Below, piece by piece: positions 1-8,494 of a DNA stretch of 64,000 nucleotides. Position numbers and translations under genes: made by a program. The stretch lies in assembly GCF_014212175.1 (NCBI RefSeq), contig NZ_JACJVR010000070.1, forward strand, positions 25,719 to 89,718, in the 5' to 3' direction. The DNA is from Cohnella xylanilytica. Its GTDB lineage: Bacteria; Bacillota; Bacilli; Paenibacillales; Paenibacillaceae. How positions within the stretch are numbered: the first letter of the stretch is position 1; each line of letters opens with the position of its first letter. The notes beneath the pieces are model-generated. The model was not told the origin of the DNA. It saw nothing but the letters and a program-made list of their open reading frames with translations, and did not search any database.

Positions 1-954
1 GACGGCAAGCCGGAGTGGAAGGACGGCTTCCTGCCGGGCTCGTTCGACGGGTTCACGATCGGCAGCGACGTCTACAGCGTCCCGGTCGCCCTGTCCCCGA
101 CCTCGATTCTCTACTACAACAAGAAGATTCTCGAGGACAACGGCCTGACGCCTCCCAAGACTTGGGACGAGCTGATGAACGCCGTGAACGTCCTCAAGGA
201 GAAGAAGATCACGCCGATCGCGCTCGGCAACAAGGCTGCCTGGCTGGCGCAGTCCAGCATCCTGAGCTCGCTGGCCGACCGCGTGACGGGAACGGAATGG
301 TTCCTGAAGGCGGCCGCGCAGGACGGAGCCAAGTTCACCGATCCGGAATTCGTGCAGGCGCTGACCTACTTGCAGGATCTGCAGAAGGCGGGCGCGTTCC
401 AGGAAGGCTTCAACGCGATCGACAACACGCAGATGGAGCAGTACTTCGCGCAAGGCAAAGCCGCGATGATGATCGACGGCGGCTGGGCGCTGACGAACCT
501 GGCGGCGAGCGCTCCGGCCGACTCGCTGTCGCAGATGGGGGCGACCATCCTCCCGTCCGTCCCGAACGGCAAGGGCGATCCGAACACGCTGTCCGGCGTC
601 GTCGGCACGGGCTTCGGCCTCGGCAAGAACGCCACCGGCGCGAAGAAGGAAGCCGCGCTCGACCTGCTCTACACGCTCGCGGGACCGGACGCGCAGAAGC
701 GCGTGCTCGAGAGCAACCAGCTCGTCAGCTACAAGGTCGAGCTCGACAAGAGCAAGGTGACGCCGATCTTCGCGGAAGTGTACGAGCTCGTGAACAAGGT
801 CGGCCGAACGCCGGTTTACGACGGCGTGCTCTCCTCCGCGGTGGCCGACGAAGTGAACAACGGCCTGCAGGACCTGCTCATGGGCGCCAAGCCCGAAGCG
901 GTCGCGAAGAAGATCCAGGAAGCGCAAGAGAAATCGATGCAGTCCGGCAGTTAA
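1..954 (+). CDS. Carbohydrate ABC transporter solute-binding protein (5' truncated)
   Basis: Extracellular receptor of a sugar ABC importer; its start lies outside the window. The frame is open from base 1 to the TAA at 952-954 (317 residues visible). Seen: the family 1 binding-protein pattern SPTSILYYNKKIL followed by TWDEL, a GKAAMMIDGGWAL segment near the middle, and a C-terminal helical half. Two permease genes with the same orientation follow at 1284 and 2173, so this is the binding subunit of that importer (inference). No ATPase gene is present; in Gram-positives such importers usually share an MsmX-type ATPase encoded elsewhere. The substrate cannot be read from the sequence. Unusually, 329 bases with a periodic repeat separate it from the first permease. 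Confidence 0.9.
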   Translation, partial: DGKPEWKDGFLPGSFDGFTIGSDVYSVPVALSPTSILYYNKKILEDNGLTPPKTWDELMNAVNVLKEKKITPIALGNKAAWLAQSSILSSLADRVTGTEWFLKAAAQDGAKFTDPEFVQALTYLQDLQKAGAFQEGFNAIDNTQMEQYFAQGKAAMMIDGGWALTNLAASAPADSLSQMGATILPSVPNGKGDPNTLSGVVGTGFGLGKNATGAKKEAALDLLYTLAGPDAQKRVLESNQLVSYKVELDKSKVTPIFAEVYELVNKVGRTPVYDGVLSSAVADEVNNGLQDLLMGAKPEAVAKKIQEAQEKSMQSGS

Positions 955-1022
955 TCCGCCGCGCTGAAGTCCATCGTTTCGGCCCTCTTCTCCGGGAGCA
1001 GGGCCGAAGCTATTCTATCCCG

Positions 1023-1262
1023 CGACCACACAATCATGCGATCACACGATCACGCCATTCCGTTTTTCCGTTAACTCGCTAACACGCTAACACGCTATTT
1101 CGCTATCACACTATTCCGCTTTTCCGTTAACACGCTATCTCGCTATCACACTATTCCGCTTTTCCGTTAACTCGCTATCTCGCTATTCCGTTATAACGCT
1201 AAATTGCTAAACCGCTAGATCCCTAACTCGCTAACTCGCTAACCTGCGAACCTGCTATCCCA
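1023..1262. repeat. 8-nt periodic repeat array, about 30 units
   Basis: Thirty consecutive octamers in unbroken 8-nt register, with variants such as CTAACACG, CTATCTCG, CTATTCCG, CTATCACA and CTTTTCCG. The register holds from about 1023 to 1262. A higher-order 40-bp unit (five octamers) at 1103-1142 is repeated at 1143-1182 with one mismatch. It fills most of the gap between the binding-protein stop and the ribosome binding site of the first permease (AAAAAGGAGGGG ending near 1277). No open frame of gene quality crosses it. Function unknown. Confidence 0.85.
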
Positions 1263-1283
1263 TCGAAAAAGGAGGGGGCCGTT

Positions 1284-2159
1284 ATGACTTCCGCCGGCCG
1301 CGCGAGAGCGTTCATCGCGGCAGGGTTGCTTCCCGCGCTGCTGCTCTTCGTTTTTTTCGTCATCATTCCGATCGTCTGGTCCGCCTATTACGGCTTCTTC
1401 GACTGGAAGGGCATCGGGCAGCCCAAGTTCATCGGCATGGACAACTTCGCCGAGGTCGTGAGAGACCCGATCTTCTGGCGTTCGTTCAAGAACAACATGC
1501 TGATCGTCGTCGCCTCCGTCTTCGGACAGGTGCCGATCGCCCTTATCCTGTCGCTCCTGCTGGTCCGCAATTCGTGGCTTCACCGGTTCATCCGCTCCTC
1601 GGTGTTCATGCCGATGGTGCTCTCCTCGGTCGTCGTCGGCATCATCTGGGGCTATATCTATCATCCGCAGATCGGCATCCTGAACTTCCTGCTCGACAGC
1701 GTGGGTCTCGGCTCCTGGAAGCGGCTGTGGCTGTCCGATCCGGACATCTCGATGTATTCGCTCATGGTTCCGATCATCTGGAACTACATCGGCCCGTATC
1801 TGATCATGTTCCTCGCGGCGCTCAAGAACATCCCGAGCGACATGGACGACGCCGCCTTGCTCGACGGGGCGCAAGGAGCGCGCAAGCTGTTCTCCCTGAC
1901 GCTGCCGATGATCTGGGACACGATCAAGGTCGCGGTCGTTCTGTGCATCTCCGGCAGCTTGAAGGCGTTCGACCTGATCTACGTCATGACCGGGGGCGGA
2001 CCGGCGCATTCGACCGAGCTGCTCGCCTCGTACATGTACAACAACACGTTCGCCATCTACCGGTTCGGGTACGGCAGCGCGGTCTCGACGATGATCATCC
2101 TGCTCAGCCTTCTGCTTATCGCCGGCAGCCAATACTTGATGAAGAAAGAATATCGCTAA
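1284..2159 (+). CDS. Sugar ABC transporter permease, MalF/UgpA type
   Basis: Inner-membrane permease of a carbohydrate ABC importer, 291 residues, about six membrane segments beginning with a hydrophobic stretch at residues 11-33. The inner-membrane-component loop that contacts the ATPase is visible near residues 190-210 (DAALLDGAQGARKLFSLTLP, the EAA-like motif), and MTGGGPAHSTE near 235 is typical of this permease class. A strong site AAGGAGG lies 8-9 bases before the ATG. It is followed after 13 bases by the second permease, so the two are co-translated. The substrate is probably a sugar or oligosaccharide taken up with the upstream binding protein (inference). Confidence 0.92.
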   Translation: MTSAGRARAFIAAGLLPALLLFVFFVIIPIVWSAYYGFFDWKGIGQPKFIGMDNFAEVVRDPIFWRSFKNNMLIVVASVFGQVPIALILSLLLVRNSWLHRFIRSSVFMPMVLSSVVVGIIWGYIYHPQIGILNFLLDSVGLGSWKRLWLSDPDISMYSLMVPIIWNYIGPYLIMFLAALKNIPSDMDDAALLDGAQGARKLFSLTLPMIWDTIKVAVVLCISGSLKAFDLIYVMTGGGPAHSTELLASYMYNNTFAIYRFGYGSAVSTMIILLSLLLIAGSQYLMKKEYR

Positions 2160-2172
2160 AGGGGGGCCGTCC

Positions 2173-3000
2173 ATGAAGCTGCGCAAATGGCAAAGCGGCG
2201 TCGCGAACGGGCTGATGACCCTGTACGCGCTCGTCACGCTGTATCCGCTGTTCTGGCTCTTCGTCAGCGCGTTCAAATCCAACGACGAGTTCTACTCCCG
2301 CCCCTTCGGGCTTCCGACCACCTGGCATTGGGACAGCTTCAAGCGGGCGTGGACCGTGTCCGACATGGGGACGAGCATGTACAACTCCGTCATCGTCACC
2401 GCCGTGTCGCTCGTCGTCATGCTCGCGGTCGGGGCGCTGGCCGCCTACGTGCTGTCGCGCTTCCAATTCCGGGGCAAGCTTCTCGTCATGGGCGTGTTCC
2501 TGCTGGGGATGCTGATTCCGATCCACAGCACGCTCGTCCCGCTCTTTATCGTCATGAACAAGATTCACCTTCTGAACACGTACGGCGCTCTCATTTTCCC
2601 CTATGCCGCCTTCGAACTGCCGATCGCCATCTTCATCATCCAGGCGTACATGAACACGTTCCCGAAGGAGATCGAGGAAGCCGCGCTGATCGACGGTTCC
2701 GGGTATTGGGGCATCTTCCGGCGGATGATGCTGCCTCTGGCGGCTCCCGCCATCGCGACGGTGTCGATCCTGGCCGTGCTGCGCTTCTGGAACGACTTCG
2801 CGTTCGCGCTCGTGTTCATCAGCAAGCCGGCGCTCAAGACGCTGCCGCTCAGCCTGTCGATGTTCGCCACCGGCTACATGACGGACTACCAGTTGACGAT
2901 GGCCGCTCTCGCGCTCGCGGTCATTCCGACGATCATCATCTATTTGATCTTCCAGAAGTCGATCATGCAGGGCATGGTGGCCGGCGCCGTGAAGGGTTAA
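2173..3000 (+). CDS. Carbohydrate ABC transporter permease, MalG type
   Basis: Second permease of the importer, 275 residues. Seen: N-terminal membrane segment followed by YPLFWLFVSAFKS and the W-SF-RAW pattern of MalG-type proteins; the EAA loop is EIEEAALIDGSGYWGIFRRM near residues 165-185; the C-terminus IMQGMVAGAVKG is the usual end of this family. The start has GGGG six bases upstream and sits 13 bases after the preceding stop. Together with the genes at 1 and 1284 it forms a three-gene import module lacking its own ATPase. A hairpin downstream at 3026-3066 probably ends the transcript. Confidence 0.93.
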   Translation: MKLRKWQSGVANGLMTLYALVTLYPLFWLFVSAFKSNDEFYSRPFGLPTTWHWDSFKRAWTVSDMGTSMYNSVIVTAVSLVVMLAVGALAAYVLSRFQFRGKLLVMGVFLLGMLIPIHSTLVPLFIVMNKIHLLNTYGALIFPYAAFELPIAIFIIQAYMNTFPKEIEEAALIDGSGYWGIFRRMMLPLAAPAIATVSILAVLRFWNDFAFALVFISKPALKTLPLSLSMFATGYMTDYQLTMAALALAVIPTIIIYLIFQKSIMQGMVAGAVKG

Positions 3001-3025
3001 ATATTAATCATGTGAAAAAAAAGCA

Positions 3026-3066
3026 GCCATTCTCTCGATCCCGTCAGATGCGGGCGGGAGAATGGC
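3026..3066 (+). terminator. Hairpin after the ABC operon
   Basis: Stem GCCATTCTC / GAGAATGGC with a C/G-rich interior, followed by TTATTTATA. It lies 26 bases after the permease stop. The run of T is imperfect, so termination efficiency is uncertain. Confidence 0.6.
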
Positions 3067-3157
3067 TTATTTATAGATCGAGTATCATTCTAAAATTTTA
3101 CTAAATTTGTATTTTCCGGTTGATATGAAGGTAATGAGTGAGAGATAATAAATTTGT

Positions 3158-3230
3158 AAAACGTTTTCCGTCACTTTTCGCTAAGATTTACTCACCTCCC
3201 TTATGATTGAACCGCTGGCCAGCGTTCAAT
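3158..3230 (+). promoter_or_regulatory. AT-rich upstream region with two dyads before the C39 peptidase
   Basis: The stretch 3067-3259 is strongly AT-rich. It holds a perfect palindrome AAAACGTTTT at 3158-3167, resembling the core of LacI/CcpA-type operators, and a second dyad at 3206-3230 (ATTGAAC...GTTCAAT around GCTGGCCAGC with one bulged C). The peptidase gene begins 30 bases downstream. Assignment as operators is inference. Confidence 0.3.
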
Positions 3231-3259
3231 AAATAAATTTCTAGTGAGGAGAGAAAGTC

Positions 3260-4066
3260 GTGAAGAAAAAGTGGGCAATCACGGGTCCTGCAATAGCATT
3301 TATTCTATTAATTGGGAATTCGGTTTCGACGGCAGCTGCACAGGATTCAGGCTCTACAGGCGCACTTCTTAATGACCCCTCATTATCAGTCTCCAAAGCT
3401 AAAACCTTGAAAACCTACTCTCAGCAAAAAGACGAATGGGCGTCAAAACTTTATAAAAACAGATTGCAGAACAGACTTGCAGCTTCTGGTGCAAGGTATA
3501 CTATTTCTGTAACAGGTTATCAGCAGGAGGAGTATTACTACTGTGGTCCTGCATCTGTAAGACAAACCCTCAGTTTCCATAAGTCATCAAGCGGCAGTAC
3601 GACTTCTCTGCCGTCACAAGCAACATTGGCTAAAAAAATAGGAACGACTACGCAAGGTAGTACAACTACTGGAATTACAGATACTATAAATACCTACGCA
3701 AATACTTACGGTTTTGTTGCCTATGCTTCTTCAAATTTAGAGGATGAATCAGACCCTGAAGCAAGATTTAGAGAAAGAATAAGTGCAGATATTGTTTATG
3801 AAAATGGTGCGCCTATTATTTTGCTTCAGACAAAGTTCCTTCCAAGATACGGCGGAAAATCGATTCGACATTATAACACAGTTAGCGGGTATGACGATAC
3901 TTCCTCTTCGCCTTCATCTTATTTGATGAGATTACATGACCCTAATGACGATTCTGATTACTACGGAACTTACTGGGACCCGGTAGGTTCTAAGACGGCA
4001 AATGGCGTATTTAAAGCCGTATATGAAGCAGATAAACAAGGAACGAATATGGCGATGAGTTGGTGA
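3260..4066 (+). CDS. Secreted C39-like (papain-fold) cysteine peptidase
   Basis: Predicted exported protein of 268 residues with a signal peptide (MKKKWAITG followed by a hydrophobic core, and a likely cleavage after the Ala-rich stretch near residue 27). The peptidase C39-like domain is shown by QQEEYYYCGPASVRQ around residues 89-103, where the Cys of YCGPA is the expected nucleophile, and by HYNTVSGYDD near residue 206, which supplies the His, with a later DP pair. GTG is the start, behind AGGAGAG. The gene is clearly more AT-rich than its neighbours and is paired with a downstream lipoprotein, suggesting acquisition by transfer. The substrate is unknown; C39-like extracellular proteins include peptide-processing and cell-wall-associated enzymes. 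Confidence 0.8.
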   Translation: MKKKWAITGPAIAFILLIGNSVSTAAAQDSGSTGALLNDPSLSVSKAKTLKTYSQQKDEWASKLYKNRLQNRLAASGARYTISVTGYQQEEYYYCGPASVRQTLSFHKSSSGSTTSLPSQATLAKKIGTTTQGSTTTGITDTINTYANTYGFVAYASSNLEDESDPEARFRERISADIVYENGAPIILLQTKFLPRYGGKSIRHYNTVSGYDDTSSSPSSYLMRLHDPNDDSDYYGTYWDPVGSKTANGVFKAVYEADKQGTNMAMSW

Positions 4067-4072
4067 TTTAAC

Positions 4073-4104
4073 AAAGGAACAGAGGGCTTTCCCTCTGTTC
4101 CTTT
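4073..4104 (+). terminator. Perfect 14-bp intrinsic hairpin
   Basis: Stem AAAGGAACAGAGGG, loop CTTT, and exact complement, ending in CCTTT. It lies directly after the C39 peptidase stop and 17 bases before the next ATG, so it may act as an attenuator between the two genes. Confidence 0.75.
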
Positions 4105-4121
4105 CACACGGAGGTGTCGCT

Positions 4122-5234
4122 ATGATTAAACCAATAAGCTGCTTGTTAATTTTATTAATACTCATAGTTGCCCAAGGATGTACTAGAGATGATGTTCCCA
4201 CAACTATTAATGAGCAACCTGCTCCTACAGCGGAGCCGAAGCTTACTCCCTCTAATCAACAGGGTAAGGTAACGATCTCCTCCCCTGTTTCCTTGTATAG
4301 AGTGGTCGAATTGCCTTACTCCCAGTATACGTTGCCCTCACTACGTAATGAAGTCCTTTATGTCCCAGTAAACGAAAACAGCGAATTTGTGAATTCGATT
4401 ATCTCTATAGATTTAAAGACCCTAGAGCAGGACCTTCTCTTTAAATCAACATTTGAGCAGTCAACGATAAACGATCTTCGAGCGAATGAAAACTGGATAA
4501 CGTGGGTGGATTCCGCAGCAGACGGGTCCTTCGCCAAGACTTATGCCCGAAACATGGACAGCGGGGTTCAAAAAGTCATTACAACGCACACGGATCCCAA
4601 TTTTTTAAAAATAGATTCTCCATATTTGTATGATGATGTTCTCGCCTGGATTAATATTAATAGCGCCCGTGACACGAATCCCAAGGTCGTTGTCTATAAT
4701 CTTAAAAATGAAAAGATAAGTACGATATCCGAGGTTCATCAGTATGGTTTATACAATAATTTTTTACACATTCACAATGGAAAAGTTCTCTGGACAGATT
4801 CTATTGATGGAAAAGGGTATTATAAAATCTATGATCTAGATTCTCATCAATTGGATTCTTACGAAGCGCCGCTTAAATTTCCCGGCTACGCTCAGTTAAT
4901 GGACGATGACATTTACTCTATAAATTTTATTGACGATCACGATTGGACTTCCCAAACATTCGGCTACTATGACACGAAAAGTCATGTATTCAAATCTTTA
5001 GAGAATAAGTACATTAATCGGCTCGTTTCCAGCGATACCCATGTAGCTTGGACTAATAGCGATCAGGAACTCATCTTATTGGACGCTCGTTCAGGCAAAA
5101 AACTAAACTTCTCAAAGCTGATCAATCACACCATCGATTCCATTGAATGTATGAGCGATGGAAAAACTTTTATCGCCGGTTATTCAACCAATCACAGTTC
5201 AGTATTGTATATAATAGATCCCCTTAAAGCATGA
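4122..5234 (+). CDS. Lipoprotein of unknown function, beta-propeller-like
   Basis: Protein of 370 residues with a lipoprotein signal (MIKPISC..., lipobox IVAQGC, lipidation at about Cys20). The mature part has recurring blocks of the form YDDVLAWIN, NGKVLWTD and DTHVAWTNS, each with a Trp before a polar turn, as in TolB or DPP-like propeller repeats; this is a pattern impression only. The ribosome binding site GGAGGTG is at 4110-4116. It shares low GC with the upstream C39 peptidase and stops 57 bases before the convergent hydrolase gene, marking the right edge of the AT-rich island. I do not recognise a specific family. A surface partner or immunity-like companion of the peptidase is possible but unproven. 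Confidence 0.6.
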   Translation: MIKPISCLLILLILIVAQGCTRDDVPTTINEQPAPTAEPKLTPSNQQGKVTISSPVSLYRVVELPYSQYTLPSLRNEVLYVPVNENSEFVNSIISIDLKTLEQDLLFKSTFEQSTINDLRANENWITWVDSAADGSFAKTYARNMDSGVQKVITTHTDPNFLKIDSPYLYDDVLAWININSARDTNPKVVVYNLKNEKISTISEVHQYGLYNNFLHIHNGKVLWTDSIDGKGYYKIYDLDSHQLDSYEAPLKFPGYAQLMDDDIYSINFIDDHDWTSQTFGYYDTKSHVFKSLENKYINRLVSSDTHVAWTNSDQELILLDARSGKKLNFSKLINHTIDSIECMSDGKTFIAGYSTNHSSVLYIIDPLKA

Positions 5235-5291
5235 CTAACAAACAATAGTAAAACCCGATCCTATCGAGCCCCTCCCGCCACAGCGGCCTGA

Positions 5292-7217
5292 TCAGAACGG
5301 ATTCAACACGTGGAAAAAGACGTTCGGCGACGCCATCCGGTAGTAGTGGCTGCACCAGCCGACTCCCCGCCCGTTGAACCGGTTGGCCGAGCTGAAGACG
5401 AGGCGCTCCTGCTCCAGCTCCTCGATCCGCGGGATTCGGCCCTCCGCGTAGTCGAGCAGCCTCGCCGCGGCCGAGTCGAGCCGGCTCAACACCCCGCCGT
5501 AGCGGATGTCGATCACTTCCCAGCCGAACGGCTTGAACATGCGCATCCACTGCGTCCGGTGGGCCAGACGCAGCTCCCGCACCGCCGAGGCGATCGCGGG
5601 CAGCGTCTCCGCAGCCGCCAGCCGAAGCGCCTCCCGGTCCCCGCGGTCGTAAGCCCGCTTAAGCTCGATGCCGATCTCGCTCTTGAGCTTCAGCACGGCG
5701 CACAGCTTCTGCGGCACCTCGAACAGGTAGTCCAGCTCGGCCTCCGAATTCCGGGACGCGGCGATCTCCCGCTCCAGCTTCTCATAATGCGCCGCCAGCT
5801 CCAGCCCCTCGATCTGCTTGTCGAACAGCCCGAGCAGTACGTCCTGGTAGAGCAGGAACTTCGACGGGTTGCTCTGCTTGCGGTTGTCCGGCTCCGAGCC
5901 GGGCACTTCGTCGAGATCCTTCAATCGCAGGAACGTCTCCGCCGGGATGCCGGTGCAGAACTTTACCCTCTCCGCCAGACGCTCCCACTTCGGACTATCC
6001 TCCGAATACGCATGCTCCGCGTAGAGCTGCAGCCCGAGCAGCGCCGCGAACGGGTTGCCCTCGTTGCCGTCGTCGCCCCACATCGTCGCGTACGCTTCGC
6101 GGATGCCTTCCTTCTTGCATACCTGCAGCGCGACGTCGGAGGCCTTCAGAGATAAGCCGTAGTTGACTCCGAACGTGTTGAAGATCCACACCGCCCCGGC
6201 GAAAGCCAGCTTGCCTCCGAGAGGACGATGGTTCGCGATCACGTTCTCGTATTCCTCCGGCTCCAGGTGCACGTAATCCCAGTACACCAGGGTCGCGTCC
6301 TTCGGAATGCGGCTCGCCATCTCCTCCGGTATCTTCGTATTCTTGTCGTAGTAGTCGCGCTCCGTCCCCGCGTTGCCGGCGGCGAGCTTCAGGAACATGT
6401 CGCTCCACATCATCGGCCGAAGCCCCCTGCGGCGAACGGCGGCCAGCACCTTGTCCAGATGGCCGGCCATCATGTCGAAGCGATCCTTGTACCCGTTCCG
6501 GTCCAGGTACTTGCCCCGTCCCAGCTCCTCCGCCTCGTCCATGCCGATGTGGATCTTCCGGCTGCGGAACGGCCAGCTCGCGCCGTCGATCATGTTCTCG
6601 ACGAGCCGGTCCGTCGCCTCCTCGCCGACGAGAAGCGCGCCCTTCGTGTCCCGGTAATGCCGAACCGGCTCCCACTTCAGGAACTCCTCCAGATGCGCCA
6701 GCGTCTGAATGCTCGGGAACGCCTCGATGCCGTATCGGTCCGCGTAATCGTCGATCTCCCGCAGCTCCTCCTGCGAATAACGCCCGCGCATGTAGCCGAA
6801 GTACGGCTCCTCTTCGATCGCGTACGTATCCTCCATGTACAGCATGACGGCGTTCATGCCCATGAGGGCCAGCTTGTTCAGCATCGACTTGAACCCGTCC
6901 AGGGAGAGCACCGCGTTGCGGGACAGGTCGAACATCGGCCCGACCGTGTCGAATTGCTGCTTCTCGCGCAGGCTGAACGCCCCGCCTTGGCCCCGATGCT
7001 GAACGAACAACCCCAATCCGCGGAAAAACTGATGCTTCGCGCCGTATCGGATCCGCCCCTCGGCGCCGTCCCAGCCGACCTCCAGCTCGAACGCTTGGGA
7101 AGAACGCTCGACCTTCACGACCGTCCCTTCGTCCCCCGGCACGATTCCGATCTCTCCCGCCAAGCTGCGGATGCCGGGAAGCAGCTCCTCCACGTCCCCC
7201 TCGAACCGCACTTTCAT
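5292..7217 (-). CDS. Glycoside hydrolase family 20-like beta-hexosaminidase
   Basis: Protein of 641 residues without signal peptide, so probably cytoplasmic. The N-terminal 80 residues resemble the small domain that precedes the GH20 barrel. Seen in the barrel: MFDLSRNAVLS near 95-105, MGMNAVMLYMEDTY near 120-132, and IHIGMDEAEELG with the adjacent Asp227-Glu228 pair expected for substrate-assisted catalysis in GH20. GH20 enzymes release terminal N-acetylhexosamine or related residues. The start has GGGGGAGG 11 bases upstream. It is transcribed toward the AT-rich island and away from folD. It could act on a sugar brought in by the importer at 1-3000, but they are not in one operon. Confidence 0.82.
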   Translation of the reverse strand: MKVRFEGDVEELLPGIRSLAGEIGIVPGDEGTVVKVERSSQAFELEVGWDGAEGRIRYGAKHQFFRGLGLFVQHRGQGGAFSLREKQQFDTVGPMFDLSRNAVLSLDGFKSMLNKLALMGMNAVMLYMEDTYAIEEEPYFGYMRGRYSQEELREIDDYADRYGIEAFPSIQTLAHLEEFLKWEPVRHYRDTKGALLVGEEATDRLVENMIDGASWPFRSRKIHIGMDEAEELGRGKYLDRNGYKDRFDMMAGHLDKVLAAVRRRGLRPMMWSDMFLKLAAGNAGTERDYYDKNTKIPEEMASRIPKDATLVYWDYVHLEPEEYENVIANHRPLGGKLAFAGAVWIFNTFGVNYGLSLKASDVALQVCKKEGIREAYATMWGDDGNEGNPFAALLGLQLYAEHAYSEDSPKWERLAERVKFCTGIPAETFLRLKDLDEVPGSEPDNRKQSNPSKFLLYQDVLLGLFDKQIEGLELAAHYEKLEREIAASRNSEAELDYLFEVPQKLCAVLKLKSEIGIELKRAYDRGDREALRLAAAETLPAIASAVRELRLAHRTQWMRMFKPFGWEVIDIRYGGVLSRLDSAAARLLDYAEGRIPRIEELEQERLVFSSANRFNGRGVGWCSHYYRMASPNVFFHVLNPF

Positions 7218-7328
7218 CCCGCTTTGCCTCCCCCTCTTCGTTTTCCTCGTTCTATAAACATTATAACGTTATATTGATTGTGCGGGCAATAGCGGACCAT
7301 TCGTTCCTTCCGTGCCCCGACAAGGCAA

Positions 7329-7352
7329 AAAAGACGCCTTCCGGCGTCTTTT
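7329..7352 (-). terminator. Intrinsic terminator of folD
   Basis: Stem AAAAGACGCC / GGCGTCTTTT with loop TTCC. Read on the minus strand it ends in a run of T and lies 25 bases after the folD stop. Confidence 0.85.
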
Positions 7353-7376
7353 CGGATTCTCCGAGAATGCAAGGCT

Positions 7377-8237
7377 TTAGCTTTCGCTCGCGGCGATGCC
7401 GTATTTCTCGGCGGCGTCGACCGTGTGCTTAAGCAGCGTGGCGATCGTGACGGGACCGACTCCGGCCGGAACCGGCGTTATCGCGCTCGCCTTCGCCAGG
7501 CACGCTTCGTAGTCGACGTCCCCGACGTTCCCTTCGTTGTACCCGGCGTCCAGCACGACCGCGCCTTCCTTCAGCCACCCGCCTTGGATGAACCTCGGCT
7601 TGCCGACCGCCGCCACGACGATGTCCCCGAGGCCGACGATCCGATCCAGCTCCTTCGTCTTCGAATGGCAGACGGTAACGGTGGCGTTGCGGTTGAGCAG
7701 CATGGCCGACACCGGCTTGCCCAGAATCGGGCTGCGCCCGACGACGATGGCGTGCTTGCCCTCGATCGGGATCTTGTAATAATCCAGAATGGCGATAATC
7801 GCCGCCGGGGTGCACGACGGGTAATCGGCGAATCCGAAGGCGGTCTGCGCGTAGCCGAGCGTCGTCACTCCGTCGACGTCCTTCTCCGGCTGGATGGCGT
7901 CGAACGCGGCCCGCTCGTCGATCTGATGCGGCACCGGGTGCTGGAGCAGAATCCCGTGAACGGCCGGATCCTCGTTCAGCCGCCGGATCGTCTCGAGCAG
8001 CTGCTCCGTCGTCGTGTCCTTGCCCAGATCGACGCGGACCGACTCCATGCCGAGCCGCCGGCACGCGTTGCCCTTCATGCGGACGTACGTGGCCGAAGCC
8101 GGATCGTCTCCCACCAGTATCGTCGCCAGGCAAGGGACGACGCCATTGGCGGCCAATCTCTCCACTCTCGGGTACAAGCGGTCCTTGATGTCCTGCGCGA
8201 CTCGCGAACCGTCCAGAATAAGCTTCTCCTGCGGCAT
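7377..8237 (-). CDS. folD: Bifunctional methylenetetrahydrofolate dehydrogenase / cyclohydrolase
   Basis: Cytoplasmic one-carbon enzyme interconverting 5,10-methylene-, 5,10-methenyl- and 10-formyl-tetrahydrofolate. About 286 residues, the usual length. Seen: TYVRMKGNACRRLGM containing the catalytic YxxxK, LLQHPVPHQID, the KDVDGVTT motif, and VVGRSPILGKPVSAMLLN of the nucleotide-binding domain, and a C-terminal TPVPAGVGPVTIATLLKHT. I chose the ATG at 8237 because AAGGGAG sits nine bases upstream; earlier in-frame ATGs are poorer. The mRNA leader carries a ZTP riboswitch, which fits the role in supplying formyl-THF for purine synthesis. Confidence 0.96.
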   Translation of the reverse strand: MPQEKLILDGSRVAQDIKDRLYPRVERLAANGVVPCLATILVGDDPASATYVRMKGNACRRLGMESVRVDLGKDTTTEQLLETIRRLNEDPAVHGILLQHPVPHQIDERAAFDAIQPEKDVDGVTTLGYAQTAFGFADYPSCTPAAIIAILDYYKIPIEGKHAIVVGRSPILGKPVSAMLLNRNATVTVCHSKTKELDRIVGLGDIVVAAVGKPRFIQGGWLKEGAVVLDAGYNEGNVGDVDYEACLAKASAITPVPAGVGPVTIATLLKHTVDAAEKYGIAASES

Positions 8238-8280
8238 TCTAAGCATCTCCCTTTTCCCCAAAATCGATTGAAAACGCAAA

Positions 8281-8310
8281 GAGGCAAGGGGACCTCGATC
8301 CCCTCACCTC
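8281..8310 (-). terminator. Expression-platform terminator of the folD riboswitch
   Basis: Minus-strand hairpin GAGG-TG-AGGGGA / TCCCCT-TG-CCTC followed by TTTGCGTTTT, placed directly after the aptamer. Ligand binding is expected to prevent its formation. Confidence 0.8.
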
Positions 8311-8385
8311 TGCCCAGGCGTACGGCTGATAATCCTATGCGCTCCCTCATGGTTCCCCATGTTCCGCCAGTCACGCATAGCTTGG
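8311..8385 (-). ncRNA. ZTP (pfl) riboswitch aptamer upstream of folD
   Basis: Read on the minus strand: P1 strand CTATGCG, the conserved TGACTGGCG, a hairpin CATGG-GGAA-CCATG, GAGGGAG, the closing CGCATAG of P1, a linker, and the conserved CGCCTGGGCA (+ strand 8311-8320). These are the defining elements of the pfl/ZTP family, which senses ZTP/ZMP when 10-formyl-THF is short and raises expression of folate and purine genes. A terminator hairpin follows at once and folD begins 44 bases later, the expected arrangement. Confidence 0.93.
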
Positions 8386-8439
8386 TGCCTTCATCATAAC
8401 GCAACGGCCGCCGTCCGCACAATCCCCCGGCGGGCCTTC

Positions 8440-8478
8440 TTGACAATTCCAACCAATGTAACTAGAATGGTAGCATTG
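8440..8478 (+). promoter_or_regulatory. Sigma-A promoter with overlapping palindromic operator of the Rrf2 gene
   Basis: TTGACA (8440-8445), 17-base spacer, TAGAAT (8463-8468). Overlapping the -10 is a 25-bp dyad CAATGTAAC / GTAGCATTG (8454-8462 and 8470-8478, seven of nine pairs). A regulator binding here would block its own transcription. Confidence 0.75.
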
Positions 8479-8494
8479 AGAGGAGGAGACCGCC

